Positions 6,889 through 13,770 of a DNA stretch of 41,632 bases are shown here, one piece after another (the first letter of the stretch is position 1; each line of letters opens with the position of its first letter). Source of the stretch: Novosphingobium naphthalenivorans NBRC 102051. GTDB taxonomy: Bacteria > Pseudomonadota > Alphaproteobacteria > Sphingomonadales > Sphingomonadaceae. The notes beneath the pieces were generated by a model that was not told the DNA's origin, did no database searches, and saw nothing but the letters and a program-made list of their open reading frames with translations. Both the position numbers and the translations under genes were made by a program. Where the stretch lies: assembly GCF_001590985.1 (NCBI RefSeq), contig NZ_BCTX01000044.1:1-41632 (forward strand), written 5' to 3'.

Positions 6889-7611
6889 ATGAACAAGTTT
6901 GCTTTCACAACCGCGATCGCCACGCTCACCCTGGCAACGATGCCGGGCACAGCCAATGCCCAGTTGCTGGGTGGTGGCGGCCTGGGGGGCATGGTGGGCG
7001 GTACTCTCGGCGGAACGCTGGGCGGCGGCATCGGCAGCATGGGCGGTGTCGGCGGAACTGCCGGCAGCACCATGAGCGGTGCCAGCGACGTCGGCGTTTC
7101 ACGCAAGGCCCAATCGGTCAGTTCGGCGCTTAACGGCAGCGGTGCGGCCAGTGCCAGCAAGACCGTTACTGCGCCCGATGCCTCCGCTGTGACTGGTGCC
7201 GTTGCCAATGCGGGTTCGGCCGCAAGCGGGCTTGCCGGCTCTGTCACGGGCAGCGCGATGGCGGCGGGTACTGGCACCGCGCCCAGCTCGGCCACCAGCT
7301 CTGACGCGAGCGGAACGGCTGCCGGTTCGGGGACCGGAAACCTGACCGGAGCTTCGACTCTGCCGATCAATCCGGTTGGTTCGGCATCGCAGCTTGCCGA
7401 TACCGCATCCGGCGCGGCCGGCACGGCCAAGGGGGCTGCTGGTAATCTTGCCAGCAGCGCAGCAAGCGCGAATGCCGGCGGATCGGGCAACGGTTCGGGC
7501 AGTGCCAGCCTTGGCGGCAAGAACACCAGCGCGAACGGTTCTGCCTCGGGCGCGGCGTCCGGCAGCGGTGCCAGCGGCTCGGTCAGTCTTGGCGCCAGCG
7601 CCGGGACCTGA
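6889..7611 (+). CDS. Exported Gly/Ala/Ser-rich low-complexity protein
   Basis: A 240-residue protein with a clear signal peptide (residues 1-24, ending TANA) and mature start QLLGGGGLGG. Residues 25-60 are almost pure Gly/Leu/Met/Thr repeats (GGTLGGTLGGG). The remainder is rich in Ala, Ser, Gly and Thr with few charged residues and no Cys in the mature part. Such proteins are usually surface, matrix or intrinsically disordered. The mature N-terminus (QL-GG) echoes that of the neighbouring protease, QLGGILPVD. The start at ATG 6889 is preceded by AGAGGAATGGAGCGAG. It is a likely ECF-regulon member given the matching upstream motif. A substrate or partner role with the protease is plausible but unproven; no family was recognised. 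Confidence 0.75.
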   Translation: MNKFAFTTAIATLTLATMPGTANAQLLGGGGLGGMVGGTLGGTLGGGIGSMGGVGGTAGSTMSGASDVGVSRKAQSVSSALNGSGAASASKTVTAPDASAVTGAVANAGSAASGLAGSVTGSAMAAGTGTAPSSATSSDASGTAAGSGTGNLTGASTLPINPVGSASQLADTASGAAGTAKGAAGNLASSAASANAGGSGNGSGSASLGGKNTSANGSASGAASGSGASGSVSLGASAGT

Positions 7612-7639
7612 ATTTAACCCCCCCCCCGCAGCCGCTGCG

Positions 7640-8130
7640 ATCACCCCCACCGAGAATGCAGCGGTGGCGCGTCCCCGGAGGGTCCACGCTCTTCGGGGAC
7701 GTTTCGTATTGGACGTCTTCTCACTGTCCGCGATTTCCTGTTCCCATTTGAGGAACGAGGCTCGCTTCTCCTCTTCGATGCCATAGAGGTCGTAGGTTCG
7801 TTCGAGCCCTTTCTTTGCGTGGTTGAGCATGGCTTCGGCCGTTTCAAAATCGACCTTTCGCCGCTTGGTGTTCAAGCGCGCGGTCCTTCTGAAATCATGG
7901 GGTGTAAAGCGAGCGATGGGATGTCCTGCCAAGGGCTCCATGCGGGCGAGCGAACCCTGTCCCGGGCCTTGTATCAGACCGAATTGTTCCGGGGGGGGGG
8001 GCACCAGCGATCCCTTCGTCAATGCGTCCCGGAGGCGGTGGTGAGTGTGTTTGCGACGTTTCTTGTCATAACCGATGCTCCGGTTGGCTCTCGTCGCAGC
8101 AAAAATCGTGACACAATTGATGTCTAACCG
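7640..8130 (-). pseudogene. Tyrosine recombinase (phage-type integrase) C-terminal remnant
   Basis: The minus-strand frame from about 8130 to 7640 contains the C-terminal catalytic part of a P4-type tyrosine integrase: FTPHDFRRTARL (box II HxxR), then EAMLNHAKKGLERTYDLYG (second His, and the Tyr nucleophile in RTYDLY). The N-terminal arm-binding domain and box I Arg are missing; a stop codon lies upstream at about 8135. There is no recognisable start, and no proper stop before the frame enters the antisense of the Gly-rich gene. An 11-G run at about 7991-8001 encodes Pro residues and is a likely site of length change. It sits beside the 3' end of tRNA-Gln, a common integration site. It is a decayed relic of an integrated element. 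Confidence 0.75.
7669..7700. terminator. Stem-loop downstream of the Gly-rich gene
   Basis: An 8-bp perfect stem, cgtccccg pairing with cggggacg across a 16-base loop, lies about 57 bases after the stop of the Gly-rich gene. There is no U-tract after it on the plus strand, so it is at best a weak or Rho-assisted terminator. It also overlaps the 3' end of the integrase remnant. Confidence 0.3.
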
Positions 8131-8220
8131 GGGCTAGCCGAGGCTAACCCAGTCCAACGGATTGTGCGCAGATCTGTCTCGTAAATCACTGTGAAGAGGC
8201 CGAATCTTGAGAGACTCGGT

Positions 8221-8295
8221 TGGCTGGGGCGGCAGGATTCGAACCTGCGAATGCCGGTACCAAAAACCGGTGCCTTACCACTTGGCGACGCCCCA
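8221..8295 (-). tRNA. tRNA-Gln (anticodon TTG)
   Basis: On the minus strand the gene runs from TGGGGCG at 8295 to CCGCCCCAGCCA at 8221, with CCA encoded. The acceptor arms pair, the T arm contains GGTTCGAATCC, and the anticodon stem CCGGT/ACCGG encloses loop TTTTGGT, giving anticodon TTG. The layout matches bacterial tRNA-Gln. Its 3' end faces an integrase remnant less than 100 bases away, so this tRNA was probably an attachment site. No duplicated 3' end was found further left. Confidence 0.95.
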
Positions 8296-8405
8296 CCGGG
8301 AGGGCCGCCTTGCGCGGCCTCCGAGAGAGGAGCCGCGCTTAGCGGCTAAACCCGGTGCTGAAAAGGCCCTTTGCGGAGATTTTCGCCATCGGGTTTCCGG
8401 CTGGC

Positions 8406-9254
8406 TCAGGCGGGCAGGACCGCGTCGATATCGGCGGCGCTGTGGTGTTCCGCCACAAAGCCTTCGCCGGTGCGGTTGACCCGCACGCCGCGCTGCACTG
8501 CCTTGCGCTGGCCGATCTGGTCTGCCCAGCGGGCAAGGTTGCGGTAACGCGCCATGTCGAGGAAGGTCGCGGCATCGCCATAGGCGTCGCCCGTGGCCAG
8601 CCGCGCGAGCCAGGGCCAGGCGGCGATGTCGGCAATCGTGTAGTCCTCGCCTGCTAGATAGGGGGTTTCGGCCAGGCGCCGGTCGGCGACGTCGATGATG
8701 CGCTTGGCTTCCATCGCATAGCGGTTGATCGGATATTCGTATTTCTCGGGCGCGTAGAAATAGAAGTGTCCGAAGCCGCCGCCGATCACCGGTGCGGTCG
8801 ACATCTGCCACATCAGCCACGAGAGGCATTCGGCACGCGCACCCGGCTCGGTGGGCAGGAACAGGCCGAACTTCTCGGCCAGGTGCATCAGGATCGCGCC
8901 GGATTCGAAGACACGGATGGGCGTGGGACCGGAGCAGTCGAGCAGGGCGGGGATCTTCGAGTTCGGATTGATCGACACGAAACCGGAGGAGAACTGGTCG
9001 CCATCGCCGATCGAGATCAGCCAGGCGTCGTACTCGGCACCGGTCTTGCCGGCCGCGAGCAGCTCTTCCAGCATGATCGTCACTTTCTGCCCGTTGGGCG
9101 TGCCCAGCGAATAGAGCTGGAGCGGGTGCGCGCCGCGGGGCAGGTCCTTGTCATGCGTGGCGCCAGCGACAGGGCGGTTGATCTTGGCCCATGCCCCACC
9201 GCTTTCCGCGTCCCAGGTCCAGACTTTCGGCGGGGTATAGGTGGGATCGGACAT
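8406..9254 (-). CDS. yghU: YghU-type glutathione S-transferase / disulfide-bond reductase
   Basis: A 282-residue cytosolic GST of the YghU/Nu class, which reduces organic peroxides and disulfides with glutathione. The thioredoxin-like domain follows an N-terminal extension and starts at about residue 44 (LQLYSLGTPNGQKVTIMLEE). The TPNG segment is the class signature in place of a catalytic Cys. SINPNSKIPALLD and FESGAILMHLAEKFG form the glutathione site. The all-helical C-terminal domain includes YTIADIAAWPW (N-capping box). Length is normal for the family. It is a single gene, convergent with nothing nearby and flanked by tRNA-Gln. No regulation signal was seen. Confidence 0.92.
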   Translation of the reverse strand: MSDPTYTPPKVWTWDAESGGAWAKINRPVAGATHDKDLPRGAHPLQLYSLGTPNGQKVTIMLEELLAAGKTGAEYDAWLISIGDGDQFSSGFVSINPNSKIPALLDCSGPTPIRVFESGAILMHLAEKFGLFLPTEPGARAECLSWLMWQMSTAPVIGGGFGHFYFYAPEKYEYPINRYAMEAKRIIDVADRRLAETPYLAGEDYTIADIAAWPWLARLATGDAYGDAATFLDMARYRNLARWADQIGQRKAVQRGVRVNRTGEGFVAEHHSAADIDAVLPA

Positions 9255-9403
9255 GTCGGAAGGCTCCTGTATCGGGGGATGCCTTCAGGTAGGTGCGGCG
9301 CCAGCGTACAACAACCATCCGCGCCGGATATACAGGTTTGTCCTGCATACCCGGCGCGGGGATCTTCTGTGTATTTGCGGAAGCGGCGTTGCCCGCTTCG
9401 GCC

Positions 9404-10504
9404 TCAGCCGATCTTGCGGATCCAGCCGTGGGTGTCCGCAGCCTCGCCGCGCTGGATGGCCACCAGCCGGTTCTTGAGCTTCTGCGTCAGCTGGCCCGGG
9501 TCGCCCGAACCGATGGTGAATTCTCCGTCGCGGCCGGTGACTTTGCCGACCGGCGTGACCACGGCGGCCGTGCCGCAAGCGAAAGCTTCGATCAGCTTGC
9601 CCGAGGCGGCATCCTCGCGCCACTGGTCGAGGCTGTAGCGGCCTTCCACCACATTCAGGCCTTCCTCGCGCGCCAGTGTCAGCAGGCTGTCGCGGGTGAT
9701 GCCGGGCAGGATCGTGCCGGTCAGCGCCGGGGTCAGCAGAGTGCCGTCCTCGAACGAGAAGTAGAGGTTCATGCCGCCCAGTTCCTCGATCCACTTGTGC
9801 TCGGCGGCATCGAGGAAGACGACCTGGTCGTGCCCGCGGGCCATGGCTTCGCTCTGGGGAACGAGGCTGGCGGCATAGTTGCCGCCGCACTTGGCCGCAC
9901 CGGTGCCGCCGGGCGCGGCGCGGGTGTAGTCCGAGACCCAGATCGAGACGGCCGGGGCGCCAGACTTGAAGTAGTTGCCCGCCGGGCTGGCGATGACGAT
10001 GAACTTGTACTGCTTGGCCGGGCGCACGCCGAGGAAGGCCTCGGTCGCGATCATGAACGGGCGCAGGTAGAGCGAGGCGCCTTCGGCCTCGGGAATCCAG
10101 GCGCGGTCGATCTGGACCAGCCGCTCGACCGCCTCGACGAAGAGTTCTTCGGGCAGGGCGGGCATGGCAAGGCGTTCGGCCGAGGCGTTGAAGCGCGCGG
10201 CATTGGCTTCGGGGCGGAACAGGGCGATCGAGCCGTCGGCCTGCTTGTAGGCCTTGAGGCCTTCGAAGATTTCCTGCGCATAGTGCAGCACGGCGGCGGC
10301 CGGATCGAGCGCGATCGGCTGGCGCGGGCCGATGACGGCATCATGCCAGCCTTGGCTTTCGTTCCATTCGATCACTACCATGTGGTCGGTGAAGTTCGTG
10401 CCGAAGCCGGGATTGGCCAGCACGGCTTCGCGTGCTTCGTCACTGGCAGGGGCGGGGTGGGGCAGGGTGGTGAACTTCAGGCCGGCATCGGCGAGACTCG
10501 CCAT
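9404..10504 (-). CDS. ilvE: Branched-chain amino acid aminotransferase
   Basis: A 366-residue fold-type IV PLP aminotransferase. It catalyses the last step of Leu, Ile and Val synthesis and the first step of their breakdown, with 2-oxoglutarate/glutamate as partner. Motifs are YAQEIFEGLKAYK (73-87), LYLRPFM (145-151), the PLP lysine Lys205 in GGTGAAKCGGNYAAS, the EELGGMNLYF segment and the phosphate-binding EAFACGTAAVVTPV. Its length of about 360 residues and LRPF are typical of the BCAT group found in eukaryotes and many proteobacteria. ATG 10504 has GGATCCCCAT upstream, a weak ribosome site. It may link functionally to the valine-degradation operon at the right end of the window. Confidence 0.93.
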   Translation of the reverse strand: MASLADAGLKFTTLPHPAPASDEAREAVLANPGFGTNFTDHMVVIEWNESQGWHDAVIGPRQPIALDPAAAVLHYAQEIFEGLKAYKQADGSIALFRPEANAARFNASAERLAMPALPEELFVEAVERLVQIDRAWIPEAEGASLYLRPFMIATEAFLGVRPAKQYKFIVIASPAGNYFKSGAPAVSIWVSDYTRAAPGGTGAAKCGGNYAASLVPQSEAMARGHDQVVFLDAAEHKWIEELGGMNLYFSFEDGTLLTPALTGTILPGITRDSLLTLAREEGLNVVEGRYSLDQWREDAASGKLIEAFACGTAAVVTPVGKVTGRDGEFTIGSGDPGQLTQKLKNRLVAIQRGEAADTHGWIRKIG

Positions 10505-10745
10505 GGTAATGGGGATCCTTGCAATGGAGTGACTGCGCGCCGTTGAACGAAAATTACGCCTAACGCAATAGAAAAGTAATTTTCCGTCTCGGCTGATTTG
10601 TCATAGCACGGTGGTGAAAGCGCGCAAATGGGATGCGGTCAATGCTGTTGCCCATGCAACTGCCATTGCCGCTGATTGTCCAAGCGTGGAAAACCGCAAG
10701 CCGGTGCATGGACGCCGGGAGGAGCTGCCCCTAGCGGGCGGCGCC

Positions 10746-10946
10746 ATGAGCATTATCGCGACCATCATGAATTCGGCCACCGGCCAGCCGATCCAGAAGA
10801 TGACCTTCGGGCGTATGCCCAAGCCCTGGATCAGCTTCAACCTTGCCACCGGGGAACTCGTCACGGCCGACCGGGTGCATGTCGGCAAGCCCGCTCCGGG
10901 AAAGTTCGTGGCGCCGGTGGAAGTCTGGGTGACGCCCAAGGGGTGA
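10746..10946 (+). CDS. Small hypothetical protein
   Basis: A 66-residue protein of unknown function. It begins MSIIATIMNSATGQPIQKM and ends VEVWVTPKG, with no signal peptide or membrane segment. The codons from 10746 on have strong G/C at the third position, like true genes here, whereas the open frame upstream to 10611 does not; this supports ATG 10746 as the start. A GGGAGGAG sequence lies about 20 bases before the ATG, rather far for a ribosome site. A stem-loop follows directly. No family was recognised. Confidence 0.5.
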   Translation: MSIIATIMNSATGQPIQKMTFGRMPKPWISFNLATGELVTADRVHVGKPAPGKFVAPVEVWVTPKG

Positions 10947-10951
10947 AATGA

Positions 10952-10985
10952 GAAGGGCCGCACCGGAGATCCGGTACGGCCCTTC
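10952..10985. terminator. Strong hairpin, probable bidirectional terminator
   Basis: The arms gaagggccg and cggcccttc pair perfectly over 9 bp, and an inner stem, accgg/ccggt, extends the helix. It lies five bases after the small plus-strand gene and seven bases after the end of the minus-strand tiny ORF, so it could serve both. Neither side has a clear U-tract. Confidence 0.55.
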
Positions 10986-10991
10986 GCATGG

Positions 10992-11098
10992 TCAGCGGCC
11001 GGAAGTGCCGCCAGCGAGTACCTTTATCGCGTAATCAAAAATCAGCGATAATGCCTCGCGACGGAAATTGCCGACCTCTCTGCTGAACCATGAGACAT
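10992..11098 (-). other. Tiny ORF region with extreme Shine-Dalgarno, frame uncertain
   Basis: The minus strand carries AAAGGAGGTGATCC at 11113-11100, a full complement to the end of 16S rRNA, directly before ATG 11098. In the ATG frame only 18 codons follow (MSHGSAERSAISVARHYR, stop at 11042). The next frame gives VSWFSREVGNFRREA, then LSLIFDYAIKVLAGGTSGR, 34 residues to a stop at 10992. It looks protein-like (basic, amphipathic) but has no start codon of its own. Removing one TC from the TCTC after ATG would fuse the ATG to that frame as MSWFSREV. It is either a frameshifted small gene, a leader peptide or a chance frame. A terminator-like hairpin follows. Confidence 0.4.
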
Positions 11099-11099
11099 C

Positions 11100-11113
11100 G
11101 GATCACCTCCTTT
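11100..11113 (-). promoter_or_regulatory. Perfect extended Shine-Dalgarno sequence
   Basis: The plus strand reads ggatcacctccttt, identical to the conserved 3' end of bacterial 16S rRNA. Read on the minus strand it is therefore a 14-base ribosome-binding site. It ends one base before ATG 11098. Upstream sequence shows no further 16S similarity, so this is not an rRNA fragment. Confidence 0.6.
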
Positions 11114-11422
11114 CGCGCTGTTGAGCCAAGTACGCCGCATGATGCGGCTGGGATTTTGGAGTGTCCCGGGCGCGTTTCCCGGGTCCCGCTATCCTGTTCA
11201 AATGTGTGTCCGATTCCGCATCGCACAACAAGTCTTGCAATCATTTTTTTTGCCGTCATTATCTCGGCTTCCGGCCAGTTTTCCCCAACTGTGCGGTGAT
11301 TTTCAGGCACGGTTCGGGGCGCCGGAAAGTGCGGCCTGAAGCAGCGAAAAACTCAGCGAAAATATTGCAGCATTTTGCCCGGGCAGGCGGTTCGAGTCGG
11401 CGGTCTCGGCTGCTCTGCCGTT
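11114..11422. other. Non-coding AT-richer intergenic stretch
   Basis: This region is richer in A/T than its surroundings and no coding frame is convincing. It contains the palindrome cccgggcgcgtttcccggg at about 11165-11183 and an eight-T run at about 11243-11250. It probably holds the leader of the minus-strand tiny ORF and the 3' end of the convergently spaced lipoprotein gene. Nothing else can be supported. Confidence 0.4.
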
Positions 11423-11971
11423 TTAGCGGCAATCCTCGATGACTCGCGATACTTCGGTCCAGCTCGGGATGTAGAGCGGGGCGGTGCCGGCTGCTTCCAC
11501 GGCAAAACGGCCCCGGCTGAAAGCCATGGCATCGAGCAGCGGATCGCGCGCGGAGAGCGTCACGCCCACGCCGCCCGCGACAGGGACGGCTGGCAGCGAA
11601 CGGGCGGTTTCGCTGGTGCGGATCGTCATCGGCACTTGTCCGCTTGCCGTGCTTGCGGCGCGCAGCAGTGTGATGGTGTGCTGCGCCGGGTTGCAATGCA
11701 TGATGAATTGTCCATCCGCGAAGACCGCGTCCGATCCGGTAGCCGAGCGCGACCAGCGCCAGTTGCCCGGCGTCGCGGGCCAGTCGCGCCAGTCCGGGGA
11801 AGGCGGCACCGGCGCCGGCTGCGGGGCCGGGCGCGCCGTGGTCGTGGGGGCGGGCGTTGGGGCCGGCTTGGGCGGTTGCGGGACGCAGCCGCCGAGCAGG
11901 GGCACGGCGCCCAGTGCCGTCAGGGCGAGGATACGGAGAGCGGTGGCGCGGCTGCGCGGATTTGCCTTCAT
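11423..11971 (-). CDS. Hypothetical lipoprotein with proline-rich linker
   Basis: A 182-residue protein with an N-terminal lipoprotein signal: basic MKANPRSR, a hydrophobic stretch and the lipobox LLGGC (Cys at about 29). A Pro/Ala/Thr linker of about 30 residues follows (PQPPKPAPTPAPTTTARPAP) before a folded domain of about 120 residues with two further Cys (IMHCNPAQH and IEDCR at the C-terminus), which may form a disulfide. ATG 11971 was preferred over 12001 because it places the signal at the N-terminus. It is divergent from tlyA, with only about 40 bases between. No family was recognised beyond the lipoprotein layout; it is likely anchored in the outer or inner membrane. Confidence 0.75.
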   Translation of the reverse strand: MKANPRSRATALRILALTALGAVPLLGGCVPQPPKPAPTPAPTTTARPAPQPAPVPPSPDWRDWPATPGNWRWSRSATGSDAVFADGQFIMHCNPAQHTITLLRAASTASGQVPMTIRTSETARSLPAVPVAGGVGVTLSARDPLLDAMAFSRGRFAVEAAGTAPLYIPSWTEVSRVIEDCR

Positions 11972-12020
11972 GCCTCCGGTATGGAATGACACGCGCCCCA
12001 CCTCAAGTATGCAAGCTCAG

Positions 12021-12803
12021 ATGACCGACCCGTCCGCCTCTCGTCCTGTCGAAAAATCCCGCGCGCCCGCCAAAGTCCGTGTCGATCAACTGCTGGTCGA
12101 CCGCGGTCTTGCTGAAAGCCGCACCCGTGCGCAGGCGCTGGTACTGGCCGGGCTGGTGTTTTCAGGCGAGACCAAGATCGCCAAGTCCGGCCAGAGCCTG
12201 AAGGCCGACGCGCCGCTGGAAGTGCGCGGACGCGATCACCCGTGGGTGTCGCGCGGCGGCATCAAGCTGGCTCATGCGATCGAGCATTTTGATCTCGATC
12301 CCGCCGGGGCCGTCGCCATGGATATCGGCAGTTCGACCGGCGGCTTTACCGACGTGTTGCTGACCAAGGGCGCGAAGCATGTCTTCGCGGTGGACTCGGG
12401 CACCAACCAGCTTGCCTGGAAACTGCGGCAGGATCCGCGCGTGACCGTGCTCGAACAGACCAGCGCCCGCATCCTGACGCCGGACCAGATCGATGCGCCG
12501 TGCAACTGGGTGGTCTGCGATGCCAGTTTCATTGGCCTTGCCAAGGTCCTGGAGGTGCCGCTGCGCCTCGCCGCGCCGTCGTGCCGCCTCGTCGCGCTGA
12601 TCAAGCCGCAGTTCGAAGTCGGTCGTAACGAGGTGGGCAAGGGTGGTGTGGTGCGCGATCCCGTGCTGCACCAGCGGGTTTGCGATGAAGTGCGGGCATG
12701 GCTGGAAGGTGAGGGGTGGGATATTCAAGGCATTGTCGAAAGCCCGATAAAGGGGCCGGAAGGCAATGTTGAGTTTCTCGTTTCGGCACGGCGGGGCAAT
12801 TGA
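12021..12803 (+). CDS. tlyA: TlyA-family rRNA 2'-O-methyltransferase
   Basis: A 260-residue protein. An N-terminal S4 RNA-binding domain (VRVDQLLVDRGLAESRTRAQ and onward, about 15-75) is followed by an FtsJ-like methyltransferase domain: AMDIGSSTGGFTDVLL is the SAM-binding motif, with VVCDASFI and LIKPQFEVGR as further family motifs. TlyA proteins methylate ribose in 16S and 23S rRNA; some are also described as haemolysins, probably indirectly. ATG 12021 gives the usual family length; ATG 12009 in the same frame is possible and neither has a clear ribosome site. It is divergent from the lipoprotein gene and is followed after 91 bases by tspO. Confidence 0.9.
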   Translation: MTDPSASRPVEKSRAPAKVRVDQLLVDRGLAESRTRAQALVLAGLVFSGETKIAKSGQSLKADAPLEVRGRDHPWVSRGGIKLAHAIEHFDLDPAGAVAMDIGSSTGGFTDVLLTKGAKHVFAVDSGTNQLAWKLRQDPRVTVLEQTSARILTPDQIDAPCNWVVCDASFIGLAKVLEVPLRLAAPSCRLVALIKPQFEVGRNEVGKGGVVRDPVLHQRVCDEVRAWLEGEGWDIQGIVESPIKGPEGNVEFLVSARRGN

Positions 12804-12894
12804 CTGTTAGCAGACGATTGCACCTTTGGCTTCGCGCCTGCACAAAACGCGCCATCTTCGTGGCCGCCAAGTGATTCGGGAGTCGTTAAGCGAA

Positions 12895-13449
12895 ATGAAC
12901 CTGCTCGCCTCTTCGGGCCAGTTGCGTGCGAGTTTCATCCGTTGGGCTCTCGTTTGCGTTCCGGTGATCGTCCTTCTCGGTTTCCTGTCCGGCACCGCCG
13001 CGCAGAGCGGACCGCAGAACCCCTGGTTTGCAGCGCTCGTCAAGCCTGAGGCTTATCCGCCCCCGCAAGTGTTCGGGATCGTGTGGACCTTGCTCTACGT
13101 CCTGATGGGGCTGGCGCTGGCGATGGTGCTTTCCGCGCGCGGCGCGCGGGGGCGCGGCCTGGCGGTGATCGTTTTTGCGGTGCAGTTCGCGCTCAATCTG
13201 GCGTGGTCGCCCGTGTTCTTCGGCGCACACCAGCTTACCGGCGGGCTGATCCTCATCGCGATTCTCGATGCCGCCGCGCTGGTGACGGTGTTCCTGTTTG
13301 GCAAAGTGCGGCCGGTCGCGGCCATGCTGCTGGTGCCTTATCTGCTCTGGCTGCTCTTCGCGACGTACCTCAACTTCGCGTTCCTTCAGGCCAATCCCAG
13401 GATGGACGGCGTTGAGGGGAATGGCGCCGTGGTGCGTTACGAGATCTGA
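12895..13449 (+). CDS. tspO: TspO/MBR-family membrane protein
   Basis: A 184-residue integral membrane protein with five hydrophobic segments. It carries the family signatures WFAALVKPEAYPPPQVFGIVW and VQFALNLAWSPVFF, then LLVPYLLWLLFATYLNFAFL. TspO binds tetrapyrroles and cholesterol-like ligands; in alphaproteobacteria it modulates pigment and stress gene expression in response to oxygen and is placed in the outer or inner membrane. The N-terminal extension of about 30 residues is somewhat longer than usual. ATG 12895 fits best because earlier in-frame starts add non-conserved residues. No regulatory site was seen. Confidence 0.9.
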   Translation: MNLLASSGQLRASFIRWALVCVPVIVLLGFLSGTAAQSGPQNPWFAALVKPEAYPPPQVFGIVWTLLYVLMGLALAMVLSARGARGRGLAVIVFAVQFALNLAWSPVFFGAHQLTGGLILIAILDAAALVTVFLFGKVRPVAAMLLVPYLLWLLFATYLNFAFLQANPRMDGVEGNGAVVRYEI

Positions 13450-13491
13450 TCGCCTCTTGCGCTCCGGCGCGGAGCGTTCCATTTAGGTGCC

Positions 13492-13746
13492 ATGCAAAGC
13501 GAAAACCCCTTCATCGCCGATTTCGCCAAGATGATGAACAGCGCCGCCGGCACGCTGGCCGGCATGGGGCGCGAAGCCCGCGACAATGCGCGCGAGCGGT
13601 TCAAGGAATTCATGGGCGACATGGACTTCGTCAGCCGCGAGGAATTCGAGGCCGTCAAGGAAATGGCCGCGACCGCGCGGGCCGAGGCCGATGCGCTCAA
13701 GGCGCGGGTGGACGCGCTCGAAGCGAAGCTGAACGCAGGCGGCTGA
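13492..13746 (+). CDS. ubiK: UbiK/BMFP-family accessory factor
   Basis: An 84-residue protein of the membrane-fusogenic BMFP family. It begins MQSENPFIADFAKMMNSAAG, and its C-terminal half (SREEFEAVKEMAATARAEAD and onward) is a coiled coil that drives trimer formation. In enterobacteria UbiK helps the soluble ubiquinone-synthesis complex act near lipids; alphaproteobacterial homologues are less studied. Length is typical. It follows tspO by 42 bases on the same strand and is convergent with the membrane protein gene to its right. Confidence 0.85.
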   Translation: MQSENPFIADFAKMMNSAAGTLAGMGREARDNARERFKEFMGDMDFVSREEFEAVKEMAATARAEADALKARVDALEAKLNAGG

Positions 13747-13770
13747 ATGAATGCCCGGGATTCGGGCTGA

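Noticed and set aside
7619..7629. Homopolymer C run as an assembly error
   Set aside because: Possible, but it lies outside any intact gene and cannot be judged without reads; only mentioned with the integrase scar.
7099..8022. 307-codon minus-strand frame treated as one gene
   Set aside because: Only its first part is integrase-like; the rest is antisense to the signal-peptide-bearing Gly-rich gene. It was kept only as an integrase remnant.
10601..10963. 120-codon minus-strand frame opposite the small hypothetical gene
   Set aside because: The plus-strand frame has the codon bias expected of a gene here; the minus frame does not and has no recognisable domain.
11100..11113. Fragment of a 16S rRNA 3' end on the plus strand
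   Set aside because: Only 14 bases match and the sequence before it has no rRNA similarity; an extended ribosome-binding site on the minus strand explains it better.
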